Assembly: GCA_964484195.1 (NCBI GenBank)
Contig: CAZAER010000005.1
Span: forward strand, 180,458 to 244,457
Length of the DNA stretch: 64,000 bases
Reading direction: 5' to 3'
Source: JALHOP01 sp964484195
Lineage (GTDB): Bacteria; Myxococcota; XYA12-FULL-58-9; JALHOP01
Shown: positions 1 through 7,834 of the stretch, one piece after another
Numbering within the stretch: position 1 is the stretch's first letter
How the letters are laid out: the number at the start of each line of letters is the position of its first letter
Made by a program: the position numbers and the translations under genes
Notes under the pieces: model-generated
The model's database searches: none
What the model saw: the letters and a program-made list of their open reading frames with translations, nothing else
Told to the model about the DNA's origin: nothing

Positions 1-243
1 AAATGCTGTCTGCAGATCTGGTCGATCTGCGCGACCGCACATCTGGCGCGTCTCGAGCAGACGCTCGAGGACCTCACGGTTTGCGACGACAACATCGACG
101 TGAGCGACATCGCCGATCTCGGGATGGAGCGTATCGCTGCGATGCTCGTGGCCTCGCTCAATCAAGACGAGACGGCCCGCTCGATCTTGAAGAACGAGCC
201 GCTGCCGCTACCGGCCGGCGAAACGCCCGAAACCGAAGAGTAG
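1..243 (+). CDS. C-terminal end of a protein of unknown function (partial)
   Basis: Frame 1 is open from the first base to TAG at 241-243, giving the last 80 residues of a protein whose start lies outside the window. The visible part has a CCLQIW stretch, then a helical, acidic segment (LEQTLEDLTVCDDN, SDIADLGMERIAAM) and an acidic tail ending PETEE. I recognise no family. The stop codon directly abuts the stop of the convergent gene, with no base between them. The real frame is inferred from third-position GC and from the acidic, non-repetitive translation; the frame that has an ATG at position 3 gives an Arg-rich product typical of a shadow frame. Confidence 0.55.
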   Translation, partial: KCCLQIWSICATAHLARLEQTLEDLTVCDDNIDVSDIADLGMERIAAMLVASLNQDETARSILKNEPLPLPAGETPETEE

Positions 244-1332
244 CTACTTCGCCAGCGCCGCGGCGACGCCTGCTTGCAACGGCAGTGTGAAGTCGATGAG
301 CACCCCGCGGTGATCCGTCGGGTAGGGCTCGACGACGATGTCCGACGTGGCCGCGCTTTCGCCGATGATGCGGGCGCGCGTCGGGACCAACGTCTGTCCG
401 CGATAGTAGACAATATCGATGCGGTCGTGATGATCGGTCGGATCGGTTGGTGAGGACTTCGGGCTCCAGGTGAACCCGGGATTTGCGATCTCGTCGGGGT
501 AGATCTTGCGATAAGCGTCGTGGAAGCCGGCGTTGGCGAACGCCGTGCTCTCGGGCCAGCGGACCCGAATCGGATGGCGGCGGATGCGTGCTGCTGCTTC
601 TGTCCAGTCGAGGTGCGAGGGCTGGTTGAAGTCACCGACCGCGATGGCGGGCAGGCTCGCGCCACGGGTGTCGAGCTCGGTGACGGCATTCGTGACGTCC
701 GCGCCGCGAGTCTTCCAGGCCGCGGCGACCGCCTCGGCCTCGGTGCTCAGAAACGGGGCGTTTTCGTACGGGATCCCCAGGAGCTGGAACGGCTGATACG
801 GGGCGTGCCCCAGGTGCAGGTTCATGAACAAGACGCGCCGGTTGCCCGGGAGCGTAACGACCGCACCACGGCGGCCCGCTGGTGGCGGCTCGATCGGATG
901 CGGAGTCAGAATCGGCGTGTCGCCGCCCGCTTGCACGAGGTTGTAGCCAAGCTGGCGCGCGATCTCGACCGCGGCTTCCTTCGAGCACTCCTGCAGGCCC
1001 ACGAGGTCGGCGCCCGACTCGCGGATCATGGCGATGATGCCGGGAAGGCGGCCGTTCTCGCCGTTGACCTGGATGTTGAGGCTGAGCACTCGCACATTGT
1101 TGCTCGGCTGGGTCGCGGAGCGCGTGTTGGGAGCGGCCAAGGCGCCGAGCGTCGGGGGTAGCGTCCCACGACCATCGACGAAACGTCGCGGCCGCTCGAT
1201 CGCCGAAGGTGAGTCGGTCTCGACTCGCCGTGCAGGGGCGGACGGCTCGTGGCTAGTCGACGCGGCGGGCCGCGCCCGGCCAAGGGTCACTTCGTTGCTC
1301 GATCCTGTATTCACGAGGTCCATGGCTGTCAC
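244..1332 (-). CDS. Endonuclease/exonuclease/phosphatase (EEP) family protein
   Basis: This 362-residue protein carries the metal-dependent phosphodiesterase fold shared by exonuclease III, DNase I and inositol/sphingo-phosphodiesterases. Motifs appear in the family order: LSLNIQ (Asn ligand) near 85, DLVGLQE (catalytic Glu) near 112, NLHLGH near 173, AVGDFNQ near 233, DRIDIVYY near 308 and the terminal PTDHRG with the catalytic His near 341. The first ~75 residues are Ser/Pro/Ala-rich and look disordered, and there is no signal peptide. The substrate cannot be told from the sequence. The start is GTG at 1332; an ATG three codons later (1323) is an alternative. The upstream SLT-like gene runs in the same direction and stops 11 bp before it, so they are probably cotranscribed. 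Confidence 0.85.
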   Translation of the reverse strand: MTAMDLVNTGSSNEVTLGRARPAASTSHEPSAPARRVETDSPSAIERPRRFVDGRGTLPPTLGALAAPNTRSATQPSNNVRVLSLNIQVNGENGRLPGIIAMIRESGADLVGLQECSKEAAVEIARQLGYNLVQAGGDTPILTPHPIEPPPAGRRGAVVTLPGNRRVLFMNLHLGHAPYQPFQLLGIPYENAPFLSTEAEAVAAAWKTRGADVTNAVTELDTRGASLPAIAVGDFNQPSHLDWTEAAARIRRHPIRVRWPESTAFANAGFHDAYRKIYPDEIANPGFTWSPKSSPTDPTDHHDRIDIVYYRGQTLVPTRARIIGESAATSDIVVEPYPTDHRGVLIDFTLPLQAGVAAALAK

Positions 1333-1343
1333 CGTCTCCCTAG

Positions 1344-2594
1344 TTAATCGAGCGCGTCGAAATGTTGCTTGAGCTCCAGGTAGCCGGCCGAGCGCGTCGC
1401 GGCTCCGCTCATGATGTCGCGCATGATCTGCCGTAGACCCGCCGCGGTGCGCCCGCGCGCAGCAACCGGGTTCGCTTCGTAGCCGTCACGCTCGAAGAAG
1501 TTCACGGTCAGACGGTTCGCGAGCGACGGGTGGGCGATCTGGAAGCCCGGGAAGACGCCCGCAAGGTTCATGCTCTCGAGCACGTCGCCAGGGATCGGAC
1601 TCTCGGGCATGCCGTTCGAACGCGCTTGGTCGCGGTAGGATTGCGCCGTGTCGGCGAGCTTGACCGTCTGCAAATGCGGACCGATGTCGATGTCGAGGTT
1701 TGCCGCGTGGCAGGCGCGACCCAAATCGGTGCGAGCGATGCGCTGAGCTTCGGACCACTCGGGCGGACGGCCGTGAATTGCCAGCACCTCACGGCGCAGG
1801 CGGCGCACCAGTGTTGCCTTGTCGCGTTTGCCCTCGGCTTCGAGGCGCTGGGCGATGAGCTCGCCGTGCGTCGAGAACATGGTGTTCGAGTTCGCGGCGA
1901 GGAGCTGTGCGTAACCGAGCGCGGTCGAGATCTGCCGGCCCCGGCCGGTCACCGGGTCGATACCCGCCTGCATGTTGTGCGTGCCACGGCCGCCGGTCTC
2001 GAAGGCGTAGACGCCCAAGATCTGCTCGCGCGTGAGACCGTTCAAGATCGCGACCTCGGTGTAGCGTCGCTTGAAACGTGACTCGAAGGCGGTGCGCTGC
2101 GCTTCGGTCGCGTTCTCGCGCATGAGGTCGTAGCGCAACCCCAAGCGATCAGCGGCGGCGATGAAGTCGCGCACGACCGCGATGGTGGACGGCTCCCGCG
2201 GTTGGGCGGGCAGGCCGAAATCGGTGGGGTTGGGCTTGGCTGGTCCGTCGAAGACCGGCGGCGCCTCGTTCATGAAGTCGGCGTCGGTGAGGCTTGCAAT
2301 GGTGCGGCCGCGACGGCCGGCCGCGAGGTCGACGACGCGCGCCCAGTAGGGCTTCGCTTTCGCTTCCTCGAAGCGCGCCAGGGCCGCCTCGTGCGCCTCG
2401 AGAGCGCGACGATAGCGTGCTTCGTTGTTCGACGGAGTCACGGCTTGCCGGACGTCGACCTCGAGGCTTGGCCGGAGCGATTGCATGAGATCCGGCTCGA
2501 AGGCTTGAGCGAGACGGATCTTGGGCGAAGAAGACGGTTCGGAAGCCTGAGCAGAGCTCATGCCCGAACCAATGCGCGTGATGGGTTCGAGCAT
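1344..2594 (-). CDS. Putative lysozyme-fold (lytic transglycosylase-like) protein
   Basis: This 416-residue protein of uncertain function has no signal peptide. Residues 1-60 are low complexity, followed by a charged helical region. Near 195-235 lie REQILGVYAFETGG and then ISTALGYAQLLA, which resemble the catalytic Glu and the GYAQ block of SLT/goose-type transglycosylases. The remainder is charged and helical, with a C-terminal QIMRDIMSGAATRSAGYLELKQHF. If the reading is right it would cleave glycan strands of peptidoglycan, but the family call rests on two short motifs. It sits 27 bp downstream of another unknown gene in the same direction and 11 bp upstream of the EEP gene, forming a three-gene unit. 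Confidence 0.55.
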   Translation of the reverse strand: MLEPITRIGSGMSSAQASEPSSSPKIRLAQAFEPDLMQSLRPSLEVDVRQAVTPSNNEARYRRALEAHEAALARFEEAKAKPYWARVVDLAAGRRGRTIASLTDADFMNEAPPVFDGPAKPNPTDFGLPAQPREPSTIAVVRDFIAAADRLGLRYDLMRENATEAQRTAFESRFKRRYTEVAILNGLTREQILGVYAFETGGRGTHNMQAGIDPVTGRGRQISTALGYAQLLAANSNTMFSTHGELIAQRLEAEGKRDKATLVRRLRREVLAIHGRPPEWSEAQRIARTDLGRACHAANLDIDIGPHLQTVKLADTAQSYRDQARSNGMPESPIPGDVLESMNLAGVFPGFQIAHPSLANRLTVNFFERDGYEANPVAARGRTAAGLRQIMRDIMSGAATRSAGYLELKQHFDALD

Positions 2595-2621
2595 GGTAGT
2601 AGGTCGCCGAATATCGGCGAG

Positions 2622-3542
2622 CTACACTTGGATGTTGCTCGCGGGCGTGCCTTTCACCATCTCGGTGCGCAGTCGCTCGAAGGCGGCGATGACGTAACGC
2701 TCGACGTCCGCCTCTTTGCCGCTGTAGCCGCTCATCCTCTGCGGATCGATGGTGAAGCCGAGCTCGAGGGCGTCGCCGTTCACGGCGCCGCAAACCTTGA
2801 AGCTCTTGTGAATCGCCGACTCGATGCCGCGCGAGGTCTCCCGCCTGCCATGGATCGCCATGCTCAAGGCATGACGATCGATGCGGGTGATCGTGTACTG
2901 GAGCTGACCTAAGGCGAGCGCGATGTCGCCGGTCATGAGGCCCGTGAGTGGGAGCTTCGCGAGCATGACGTTTTTGACGTCGCTCGACGGTGGCTCCTGC
3001 AACGAGCCCAGCCCGTTGTTGCGCTCCGGTACGATGCTGTCGAGAGCCTCCTGGAGGAGGGCACCCGGGGCAAAGCCCATGCGTGCTTGCAAGCCGGGAT
3101 CTCCGGCCATCTTGTAGATCGCGTCTTTGGTCGCCGGCTCGAAGACGGGGCTCGCGCCAGCTTTCGCCGGTGCCTTCCATGCGTCGCTCGCGGAGCTGTT
3201 CACCGCACCCCGCGCCGCTTCCTCTTTGCGGATGCGCACCGCGGTCGAGACCGCTGCGCGGACACCCGCCATGGCCGGCTCGAGGCCCTTCAAGTCGAGG
3301 CCGATCAGCGCGGCAGCACTGGCAATGCCTTGGAAACCGCCGCCTTCGACCTTCGGTGAGCCGAACGACTGCGAGATCTGCGAGGTGACCGCCTTCTCGA
3401 GGACGTCAGCCTCGTTGGCCTCGGGGAGCAGCTTCGCGGTCTCCCTGATGGCGATGGCGACTTCGGCGTCGGTCCAGTTGGCTTCCGAGTAGAGAGCGCC
3501 TAGCGCTACGTAGATCTGACGAACGAGACCGTCGCTGTGCAT
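2622..3542 (-). CDS. Hypothetical helical protein
   Basis: A 306-residue protein with no recognised domain, no signal peptide and no membrane segment. Composition is that of a soluble, mostly helical protein, for example MHSDGLVRQIYVALGALY at the start, and a Glu/Ala-rich region around residues 30-60. Coding potential is supported by a consistently GC-rich third codon position and by a sensible amino-acid mix, whereas the overlapping frames on both strands are Arg/Pro/Ser-rich. It is the first gene of a minus-strand unit with the SLT-like and EEP genes, and its start faces an AT-rich intergenic stretch that likely holds its promoter. Confidence 0.6.
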   Translation of the reverse strand: MHSDGLVRQIYVALGALYSEANWTDAEVAIAIRETAKLLPEANEADVLEKAVTSQISQSFGSPKVEGGGFQGIASAAALIGLDLKGLEPAMAGVRAAVSTAVRIRKEEAARGAVNSSASDAWKAPAKAGASPVFEPATKDAIYKMAGDPGLQARMGFAPGALLQEALDSIVPERNNGLGSLQEPPSSDVKNVMLAKLPLTGLMTGDIALALGQLQYTITRIDRHALSMAIHGRRETSRGIESAIHKSFKVCGAVNGDALELGFTIDPQRMSGYSGKEADVERYVIAAFERLRTEMVKGTPASNIQV

Positions 3543-3579
3543 GGCGACGGTTATCGTCTGGCTCGGATTTTGGTGCCGT

Positions 3580-3640
3580 GCACGTGTGGCACCGATAAAA
3601 AAATACTATCTAAAACATCGTTCTTATCTATTTTAGATTA
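3580..3640. promoter_or_regulatory. AT-rich divergent promoter region with an inverted repeat
   Basis: About 60 bp of strikingly AT-rich sequence lies between two divergent genes in an otherwise very GC-rich region. It contains ATCTAAAA at 3608-3615 and its exact reverse complement TTTTAGAT at 3631-3638, separated by 15 bp. The spacing and position suit an operator for a dimeric regulator, or alternatively a weak hairpin. Exact -35 and -10 boxes are not assigned. Confidence 0.5.
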
Positions 3641-3667
3641 TGGATGGGATGCCGTAAGCTCCCGCTC

Positions 3668-4123
3668 ATGAAGGTAGTCGACCGCGAGCTGGCGGACTTT
3701 CTCGTCGCTCCCGGTGAGCTCATCCACCTGACGGCGCAGCGCGTGGTCATGAGCGCCATCAAGGCATTCGCAGGCTACGATGCCTATCGTCTCGCCTTGG
3801 TGCTCTCCGAGGCCAATTTGGCGGCTCTCGGACCTTTGCCCGACAACTGCCTGGCGCGGCCGCAGCCGCCGCCCGATCTCCTCGAACGGGCGGCCATCGT
3901 CATCGCGTACGCGGAAGCGGACACAATCCGGATCGCGCGCCACGGAGACGGTATCATCGTGGCGATCCTCGAAGCGTCGCCGACGCGCTTGCGCGATGCC
4001 GTACGTGAGCTACTTCGCGGGCGCGAGCTGGGCCCGGATCCACTTCACCAGCGCGCGGCTCGCGGCCGACCGTTGCGCGTCGGTCCGGTACACCAGGCAG
4101 TGGCGGTCACGGATCGTCGGTAG
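3668..4123 (+). CDS. Hypothetical protein, 3' end overlapping the LysR gene
   Basis: Translation from ATG 3668 gives 151 residues (MKVVDRELADFLVAPGEL...); an in-frame ATG at 3644 would add eight. No family is recognised. Residues 1-110 have normal composition with helical and hydrophobic stretches such as AAIVIAYAEADTIRIA and GIIVAILEA. The last ~38 codons run antisense through the 3' end of the LysR gene and turn Arg/Pro-rich, so either the two genes truly overlap tail to tail by 114 bp or the end has been extended by loss of an earlier stop. The AT-rich divergent region upstream is the likely promoter. Confidence 0.45.
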   Translation: MKVVDRELADFLVAPGELIHLTAQRVVMSAIKAFAGYDAYRLALVLSEANLAALGPLPDNCLARPQPPPDLLERAAIVIAYAEADTIRIARHGDGIIVAILEASPTRLRDAVRELLRGRELGPDPLHQRAARGRPLRVGPVHQAVAVTDRR

Positions 4124-4888
4124 CGAGCCGCCGAGTGTCTTCAAGCCGGCCACCCGCTGCGCTACACGTTGGGGCAAGAGCCCAATACCCGCGCCCGCCG
4201 CGGTCAGCGAGGCAATGAGCTCGAGGTTGGTGCTGCGGACTGTCCGCCGGAACGACACCTTGCGCTTGGCCAAGGCCTGCATGACCTGCTGACTTTGCGA
4301 GAGGTCGGGATCGCAGATGAGCACGGGGTGCTCGCCGTCGAGATCCTGGAGCGGACTCGGATTGCGCGCGACCCAGAGCGCGAATTCGTCGTCGTACAGA
4401 TGGGTAATCGTGAGGTCGGGATGCGGCCTGGGATTCACGACCAACCCGAAGTCGACCTGAAAGTTGATGATCAACTCGGTCACCTCGCGCGAGCTGTCGT
4501 GCACCAGGTGCATCTCGAGGTCGTGGAAGGTCTGCAAAAGCCGCGGCAAGAACAGCGGCAGGGTGCTGAGAGCGACCGACGGGTGGACGCCCAGCGTGTA
4601 GCGGCCGGCGAGCTCGGTCTCCTCGCGCTGGGCCAGCGTTCGCACCTCGTTCCACTCTTCGAGGAGCTGACGCGACTTCGCGAGAAAACGCCTGCCCGCG
4701 TGGGTGAGCTGCACGCCGGTCTTGCTGCGTACGAGGAGCGGCACCGCGACCGCCTCCTCGAGGCGCTTCATCGCGAGACTCAGGGTCGGTTGCCGCACAC
4801 CGAGCTTCTCGGCGGCGCGTGACATGTTCAAGGTCTCGGCGACCTCGATGAAGTAGTGGATGTCGTGCGGCGAGGGCAGGGTGAACAT
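4010..4888 (-). CDS. LysR-type transcriptional regulator
   Basis: 292 residues, the usual length for the family. An N-terminal winged helix-turn-helix is plain (HYFIEVAETLNMSRAAEKLG, then RQPTLSLAMKRLEEAV and LLVRSKTGVQLTHAGRRFL), followed by a type-2 periplasmic-binding-like effector domain with VHPSVALSTLPLFLPRLL and a late GAGIGLLPQRVAQ block. I chose ATG 4888 because MFTLPSPHDIHYF fits the normal LysR start; in-frame codons up to 5002 add a non-homologous leader that would overlap the divergent gene. The effector and targets are unknown. By the usual LysR layout it may control the divergent 4971-5919 operon; the 82-bp gap between them would hold the operator. Confidence 0.88.
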   Translation of the reverse strand: MFTLPSPHDIHYFIEVAETLNMSRAAEKLGVRQPTLSLAMKRLEEAVAVPLLVRSKTGVQLTHAGRRFLAKSRQLLEEWNEVRTLAQREETELAGRYTLGVHPSVALSTLPLFLPRLLQTFHDLEMHLVHDSSREVTELIINFQVDFGLVVNPRPHPDLTITHLYDDEFALWVARNPSPLQDLDGEHPVLICDPDLSQSQQVMQALAKRKVSFRRTVRSTNLELIASLTAAGAGIGLLPQRVAQRVAGLKTLGGSLPTIRDRHCLVYRTDAQRSAASRALVKWIRAQLAPAK

Positions 4889-4970
4889 CGCCCATCGGTC
4901 GCTATCACGGGTTGGCGCCCGAGCGCGATTCATCCTAAGTTGAAGCCATACGCGGTCGGGGGGCCGCTCG

Positions 4971-5384
4971 ATGAGTACTAGGGAGCTCAGCCCGGGCCTC
5001 AAAGGCTTTCTCTACGAGCACGTCGCTTCGTACGAGCACCTCGAGGCGTTGCTGTTTCTTCACGCCCGCACCGCGGACGCCTGGTCTGCCGTAGCGGTCG
5101 CGAACGCTACGCACCTCACCGATGCGAGCGCCGAGCAATGTCTCGACGAGCTCGCCGCCAAAGGTCTGTGCAACGCCCGTGATATCGGTGGCGAGCGTGT
5201 CTATCGTTTCACCCCCGCGAGCCCAGCCATCGCCGCCTTTGTCGCCGAGCTGGCGGAGGCTTACGCGGCCGACCCGCTGGGAGTCGTCCACGTCATGAAT
5301 GCCAACGCCCTCGAGCGCGTGCGCAACCGAGCTGCGCGCGCCTTCGCCGACGCCTTCGTCCTCGGCAAGAGAAAGGACAACTGA
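4971..5384 (+). CDS. Winged-helix-like hypothetical protein
   Basis: 137 residues. The sequence has the helical pattern of a small winged-helix protein: YEHLEALLFLHARTADAWSA, then ANATHLTDASAEQCLDELAAKGL as a plausible recognition unit, a GERVYRFTP wing-like strand and a C-terminal helix RVRNRAARAFADAFVLGK. No precise family is recognised, so DNA binding is inference. Its stop overlaps by one base the start of the following small membrane protein, so the three genes 4971-5919 form an operon. It is divergent from the LysR gene. Confidence 0.65.
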   Translation: MSTRELSPGLKGFLYEHVASYEHLEALLFLHARTADAWSAVAVANATHLTDASAEQCLDELAAKGLCNARDIGGERVYRFTPASPAIAAFVAELAEAYAADPLGVVHVMNANALERVRNRAARAFADAFVLGKRKDN

Positions 5385-5644
5385 TGGCCGAGCTCGTCTA
5401 CCTGTTGTGTGCCGCGACCAGCATCACCTGCGCCGTCCTGCTGGTGCGCGCCTACCGCGGCAGCCGAACCAAGCTGCTCTTGTGGAGCGGCTTGGCCTTC
5501 GTCGGTCTCGCCGCGAACAACGTGCTGCTTTTCGTGGACCTGGTCCTGCTGCCGACGTCGATCGACCTCTCGGTGTGGCGCAACGTCGTCGCGCTCGCAG
5601 CCCTAGCCGTGCTGTTGTTCGGCCTGGTGTGGGAGTCGCAATGA
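5384..5644 (+). CDS. Small membrane protein (DUF5985-like)
   Basis: 86 residues with three hydrophobic segments: LVYLLCAATSITCAVLLV, LLLWSGLAFVGLAANNVLLF and VVALAALAVLLFGLVW. The RAYRGSR loop between the first two helices and the pairing with a second very similar small membrane protein match the DUF5985 family as I remember it. Function is unknown. It is coupled to both neighbours: TGATG with the gene before, ATGA with the gene after. Confidence 0.7.
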   Translation: MAELVYLLCAATSITCAVLLVRAYRGSRTKLLLWSGLAFVGLAANNVLLFVDLVLLPTSIDLSVWRNVVALAALAVLLFGLVWESQ

Positions 5645-5919
5645 CCACCGATGCCGTGAACGTATTTCTGCGCGGCGCTCTGTGGGCCTGCTCGTGGATC
5701 GCGGCGCTCTTCTTCATGCGCTACTGGCGCCTGGGGCGCGACCGCCTCTTCGTGTTTTTTGCGACGTCGTTTTTCCTGCTCGGGCTGAGCTTCGCAGGGC
5801 TGGCCGCCGCGAACGGGATGGCGGAAGACCGCCATTGGGTCTACGTGCTCCGCCTCGTCGCTTTCATCCTCATCGCGGTCGGAGTCGTCGACAAGAACCG
5901 TCGTGCGAAAACGCCGTGA
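5641..5919 (+). CDS. Small membrane protein (DUF5985-like), second of a pair
   Basis: 92 residues starting at ATG 5641, which overlaps the previous stop by four bases (ATGA). Three transmembrane segments are visible (LWACSWIAALFFMRYW, LFVFFATSFFLLGLSFAGLA and LRLVAFILIAVGVV). The layout RYWRLGRDRLFVFF parallels RAYRGSRTKLLLW of the preceding gene, so the two are probably paralogues that form a hetero-oligomer. Function is unknown. The frame is open much further upstream (to 5299), but that extension is an out-of-frame reading of the two preceding genes. Confidence 0.72.
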   Translation: MTTDAVNVFLRGALWACSWIAALFFMRYWRLGRDRLFVFFATSFFLLGLSFAGLAAANGMAEDRHWVYVLRLVAFILIAVGVVDKNRRAKTP

Positions 5920-5922
5920 CGG

Positions 5923-7185
5923 TTACAGAGCCGCGAGTGCTTCTTCGAGCCACGGATCGACGCGCGGCTCGCTCGCCGGACGCGCGAGAGCGCGGGCATG
6001 ACAACCGCGGACGCCGCGAGCGCCGCCGAGGGTCACCAGGCCGGCGCCGACCGGATCACGCCAGCGCTTGATCGCTGGAGCGGACCGCCAGATCTGCTCG
6101 AAGCTCGTCTCGCGCAGCGACCAATCGTCCTCGTCTTTGAGGAATCCGCAAGCGCGGACGGTACCCGTGGGGCTGATGGCCGCGACACTGGTGCCGGCGA
6201 CGCACGCCGAATCGCTGACGACATCGACCCAACCAGGGTGATCGACCCCCATGCCGTCGCCGGTATTCGCTACCGGGGCGTCGCTCGGCCACGCCGCCAG
6301 CATGGCCACGAGCGCCGCGTCGTAGGCTTGTTTGCCGATGACGAGGTCGGTTGCTCCGCCAGAGACGCCGGTGGGCGCGGAGCGGAACGGGCGGAAGGTG
6401 ACGCGATGAACGCCCAGGTCGCGTCCGATGACGGCGTATTCGCCGAGGCGTGGCGCGTTGCGGGCAGTGACGGTGACGCGGATCTGAACGTCGGCTGCGC
6501 CGGCCGCGACGATGTGACGGATGCCGTTGATCGCTTTGGCGTAGCGGCGGTCGCCTTCGGCCGACTCGCCGGGCAGGTCGAGGGATACCGAGATCCAGCG
6601 CACACCCGTCGCGACCAGCTTCGGCGCGGTCATGTCGTTCAGCAGCATGCCGTTGGTGCAGATGGCCGAATCGAGCCCCGCCGCGGTTGCGGCTTCGAGG
6701 ATGGCGTAGGTGTCTTTGCGAAAGAGTGGCTCGCCACCACCGAAGATGAGCTGCGGGGTGCCCATGCTCGCGAGGTCCGCGAACAACGCCTTCCACTCCT
6801 CGAGGGAAAGCTCGTCGCTTCGTCGCTTCTTGGTGATGTCGGCGTAGCAGTAGTCACAGGCGATATTGCAGGCGCTGGTCATCTGGACGTGCGCCATCAA
6901 AGGAGCCGACAGAGCGCCGTCGACCGCGGGGTTCGCGATCCGTGGCACACGGCAACGAAACTGGGCGTCGAGCAGGCCGCGTTCTTGCCAAGTAAAGAGC
7001 TCGGCGAGCTTGCCCGCCATCACGGACGGCTCGCCCTCACCCATGAGGTCGAGAAGGCTCGTCTCGTCATCCGTTTTGGCGATCAGCTCGGCGAGCTCCG
7101 CCGATACCGGCGCGAACTCTCCAATCGACTTGTCGTAAAACAAGGCACCAAACGCTTCGAAACGGATGAACGAGCCGCGCTTCAT
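5923..7185 (-). CDS. Radical SAM protein with SPASM-like C-terminus
   Basis: 420 residues. The radical SAM cluster motif is CNIACDYCY near residue 107, followed by the SAM-binding FGGGEPL near 149 and a TIM-barrel core (ICTNGMLLND, SVSLDLPG, TFRPFR). The C-terminal part holds CVAGTSVAAISPTGTVRACGFL and a later GCHARAL, consistent with an auxiliary Fe-S (SPASM/twitch) domain, though fewer Cys are visible than in a full SPASM domain. Residues 1-70 resemble a PqqD-like peptide-recognition module in position and size, which is inference. The small gene just upstream ends 4 bp before this start, so the pair is one transcript. The likely role is peptide or protein modification, as in RiPP or quinohemoprotein maturation. 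Confidence 0.85.
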   Translation of the reverse strand: MKRGSFIRFEAFGALFYDKSIGEFAPVSAELAELIAKTDDETSLLDLMGEGEPSVMAGKLAELFTWQERGLLDAQFRCRVPRIANPAVDGALSAPLMAHVQMTSACNIACDYCYADITKKRRSDELSLEEWKALFADLASMGTPQLIFGGGEPLFRKDTYAILEAATAAGLDSAICTNGMLLNDMTAPKLVATGVRWISVSLDLPGESAEGDRRYAKAINGIRHIVAAGAADVQIRVTVTARNAPRLGEYAVIGRDLGVHRVTFRPFRSAPTGVSGGATDLVIGKQAYDAALVAMLAAWPSDAPVANTGDGMGVDHPGWVDVVSDSACVAGTSVAAISPTGTVRACGFLKDEDDWSLRETSFEQIWRSAPAIKRWRDPVGAGLVTLGGARGVRGCHARALARPASEPRVDPWLEEALAAL

Positions 7186-7189
7186 GGGT

Positions 7190-7651
7190 TCACTTCGTCT
7201 TGTTGAGGACGTGGAGCGCGATCTGCGCGGAGAGGGAATCCTTGTCGCGACCGAAGGCCTCTTTGGCCGCCGCGAGCTCGTCTTTGTCGAGCTGCTTGTC
7301 GCCCTTGCCGACCTTCTTCGAGCCCGTGGTGCGGATGTCGAAGCTTGCGATGCGCGTCTTGGCCTCGATGACAGCCTGGAGCACGCCGACGACGCGTGCC
7401 GCGTTCAGGCTTTTCGCCGGCACTTTCTCGTCGCGGTAGTGCGAAAACTCCGTCGAGCAGCCGGATCTCGTATAAACCGGCTTCTTCTCGACGTCGGTGA
7501 AGTGATCGCGAACGGTCGCGACCAGGGCTTGCATTTTCGGGTCCGCGGCGAGCTTGGCGAGCGCCACGGCCGAAATCTGGCCGTCGCTCGACGCTGCTTC
7601 GACGCTCTTGCTGATCTGCGAGAGCGCGCGGTTGACGGTAGTTAGCTTCAT
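7190..7651 (-). CDS. Small protein cotranscribed with the radical SAM gene
   Basis: 153 residues from ATG 7651 (MKLTTVNRALSQIS...); codons further upstream add a leader without support. The protein is soluble and helical. It has a single Cys in TRSGCSTEF near 80 and a Lys/Asp-rich segment GDKQLDKDELAAAKEAFG near the C-terminus that looks like a degenerate EF-hand loop. No family is recognised. It lies four bases upstream of a radical SAM maturase with a possible substrate-recognition domain, so it could be the substrate, a precursor or a scaffold. At 153 residues it would be long for a RiPP precursor. Confidence 0.6.
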   Translation of the reverse strand: MKLTTVNRALSQISKSVEAASSDGQISAVALAKLAADPKMQALVATVRDHFTDVEKKPVYTRSGCSTEFSHYRDEKVPAKSLNAARVVGVLQAVIEAKTRIASFDIRTTGSKKVGKGDKQLDKDELAAAKEAFGRDKDSLSAQIALHVLNKTK

Positions 7652-7834
7652 GTTTTGTCCATAGGTTTGCGCACACGGATCCCCGTTGACGCTTGTCATG
7701 GTGTATCGGCCGTCGCGCGCCTACGAGTGTGGCTGGTCACGGTGCACACTTGGCACTGGCGTAGTGAGCCTTCTCAGACACCCGCTCGGCCCGCCGGTTG
7801 TGAACCGTGTCATCAAAGGTTATGAGGCGCGCCC
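7652..7834. other. Intergenic region with no recognised site
   Basis: 183 bp between the divergent small protein and terC genes. Promoters for both are expected here. A TTGACG at 7686 is a possible -35 element but I find no matching -10 box. I looked for a manganese-type (yybP-ykoY) riboswitch before the TerC gene and see no convincing one. Confidence 0.3.

Noticed and set aside
3638..3943. 101-codon minus-strand frame
   Set aside because: Antisense to the plus-strand gene at 3668, which has the more natural composition; but neither is proven.
7700..7834. Manganese (yybP-ykoY) riboswitch before the TerC gene
   Set aside because: Expected from the family, but the sequence shows no matching conserved loops or paired stems.
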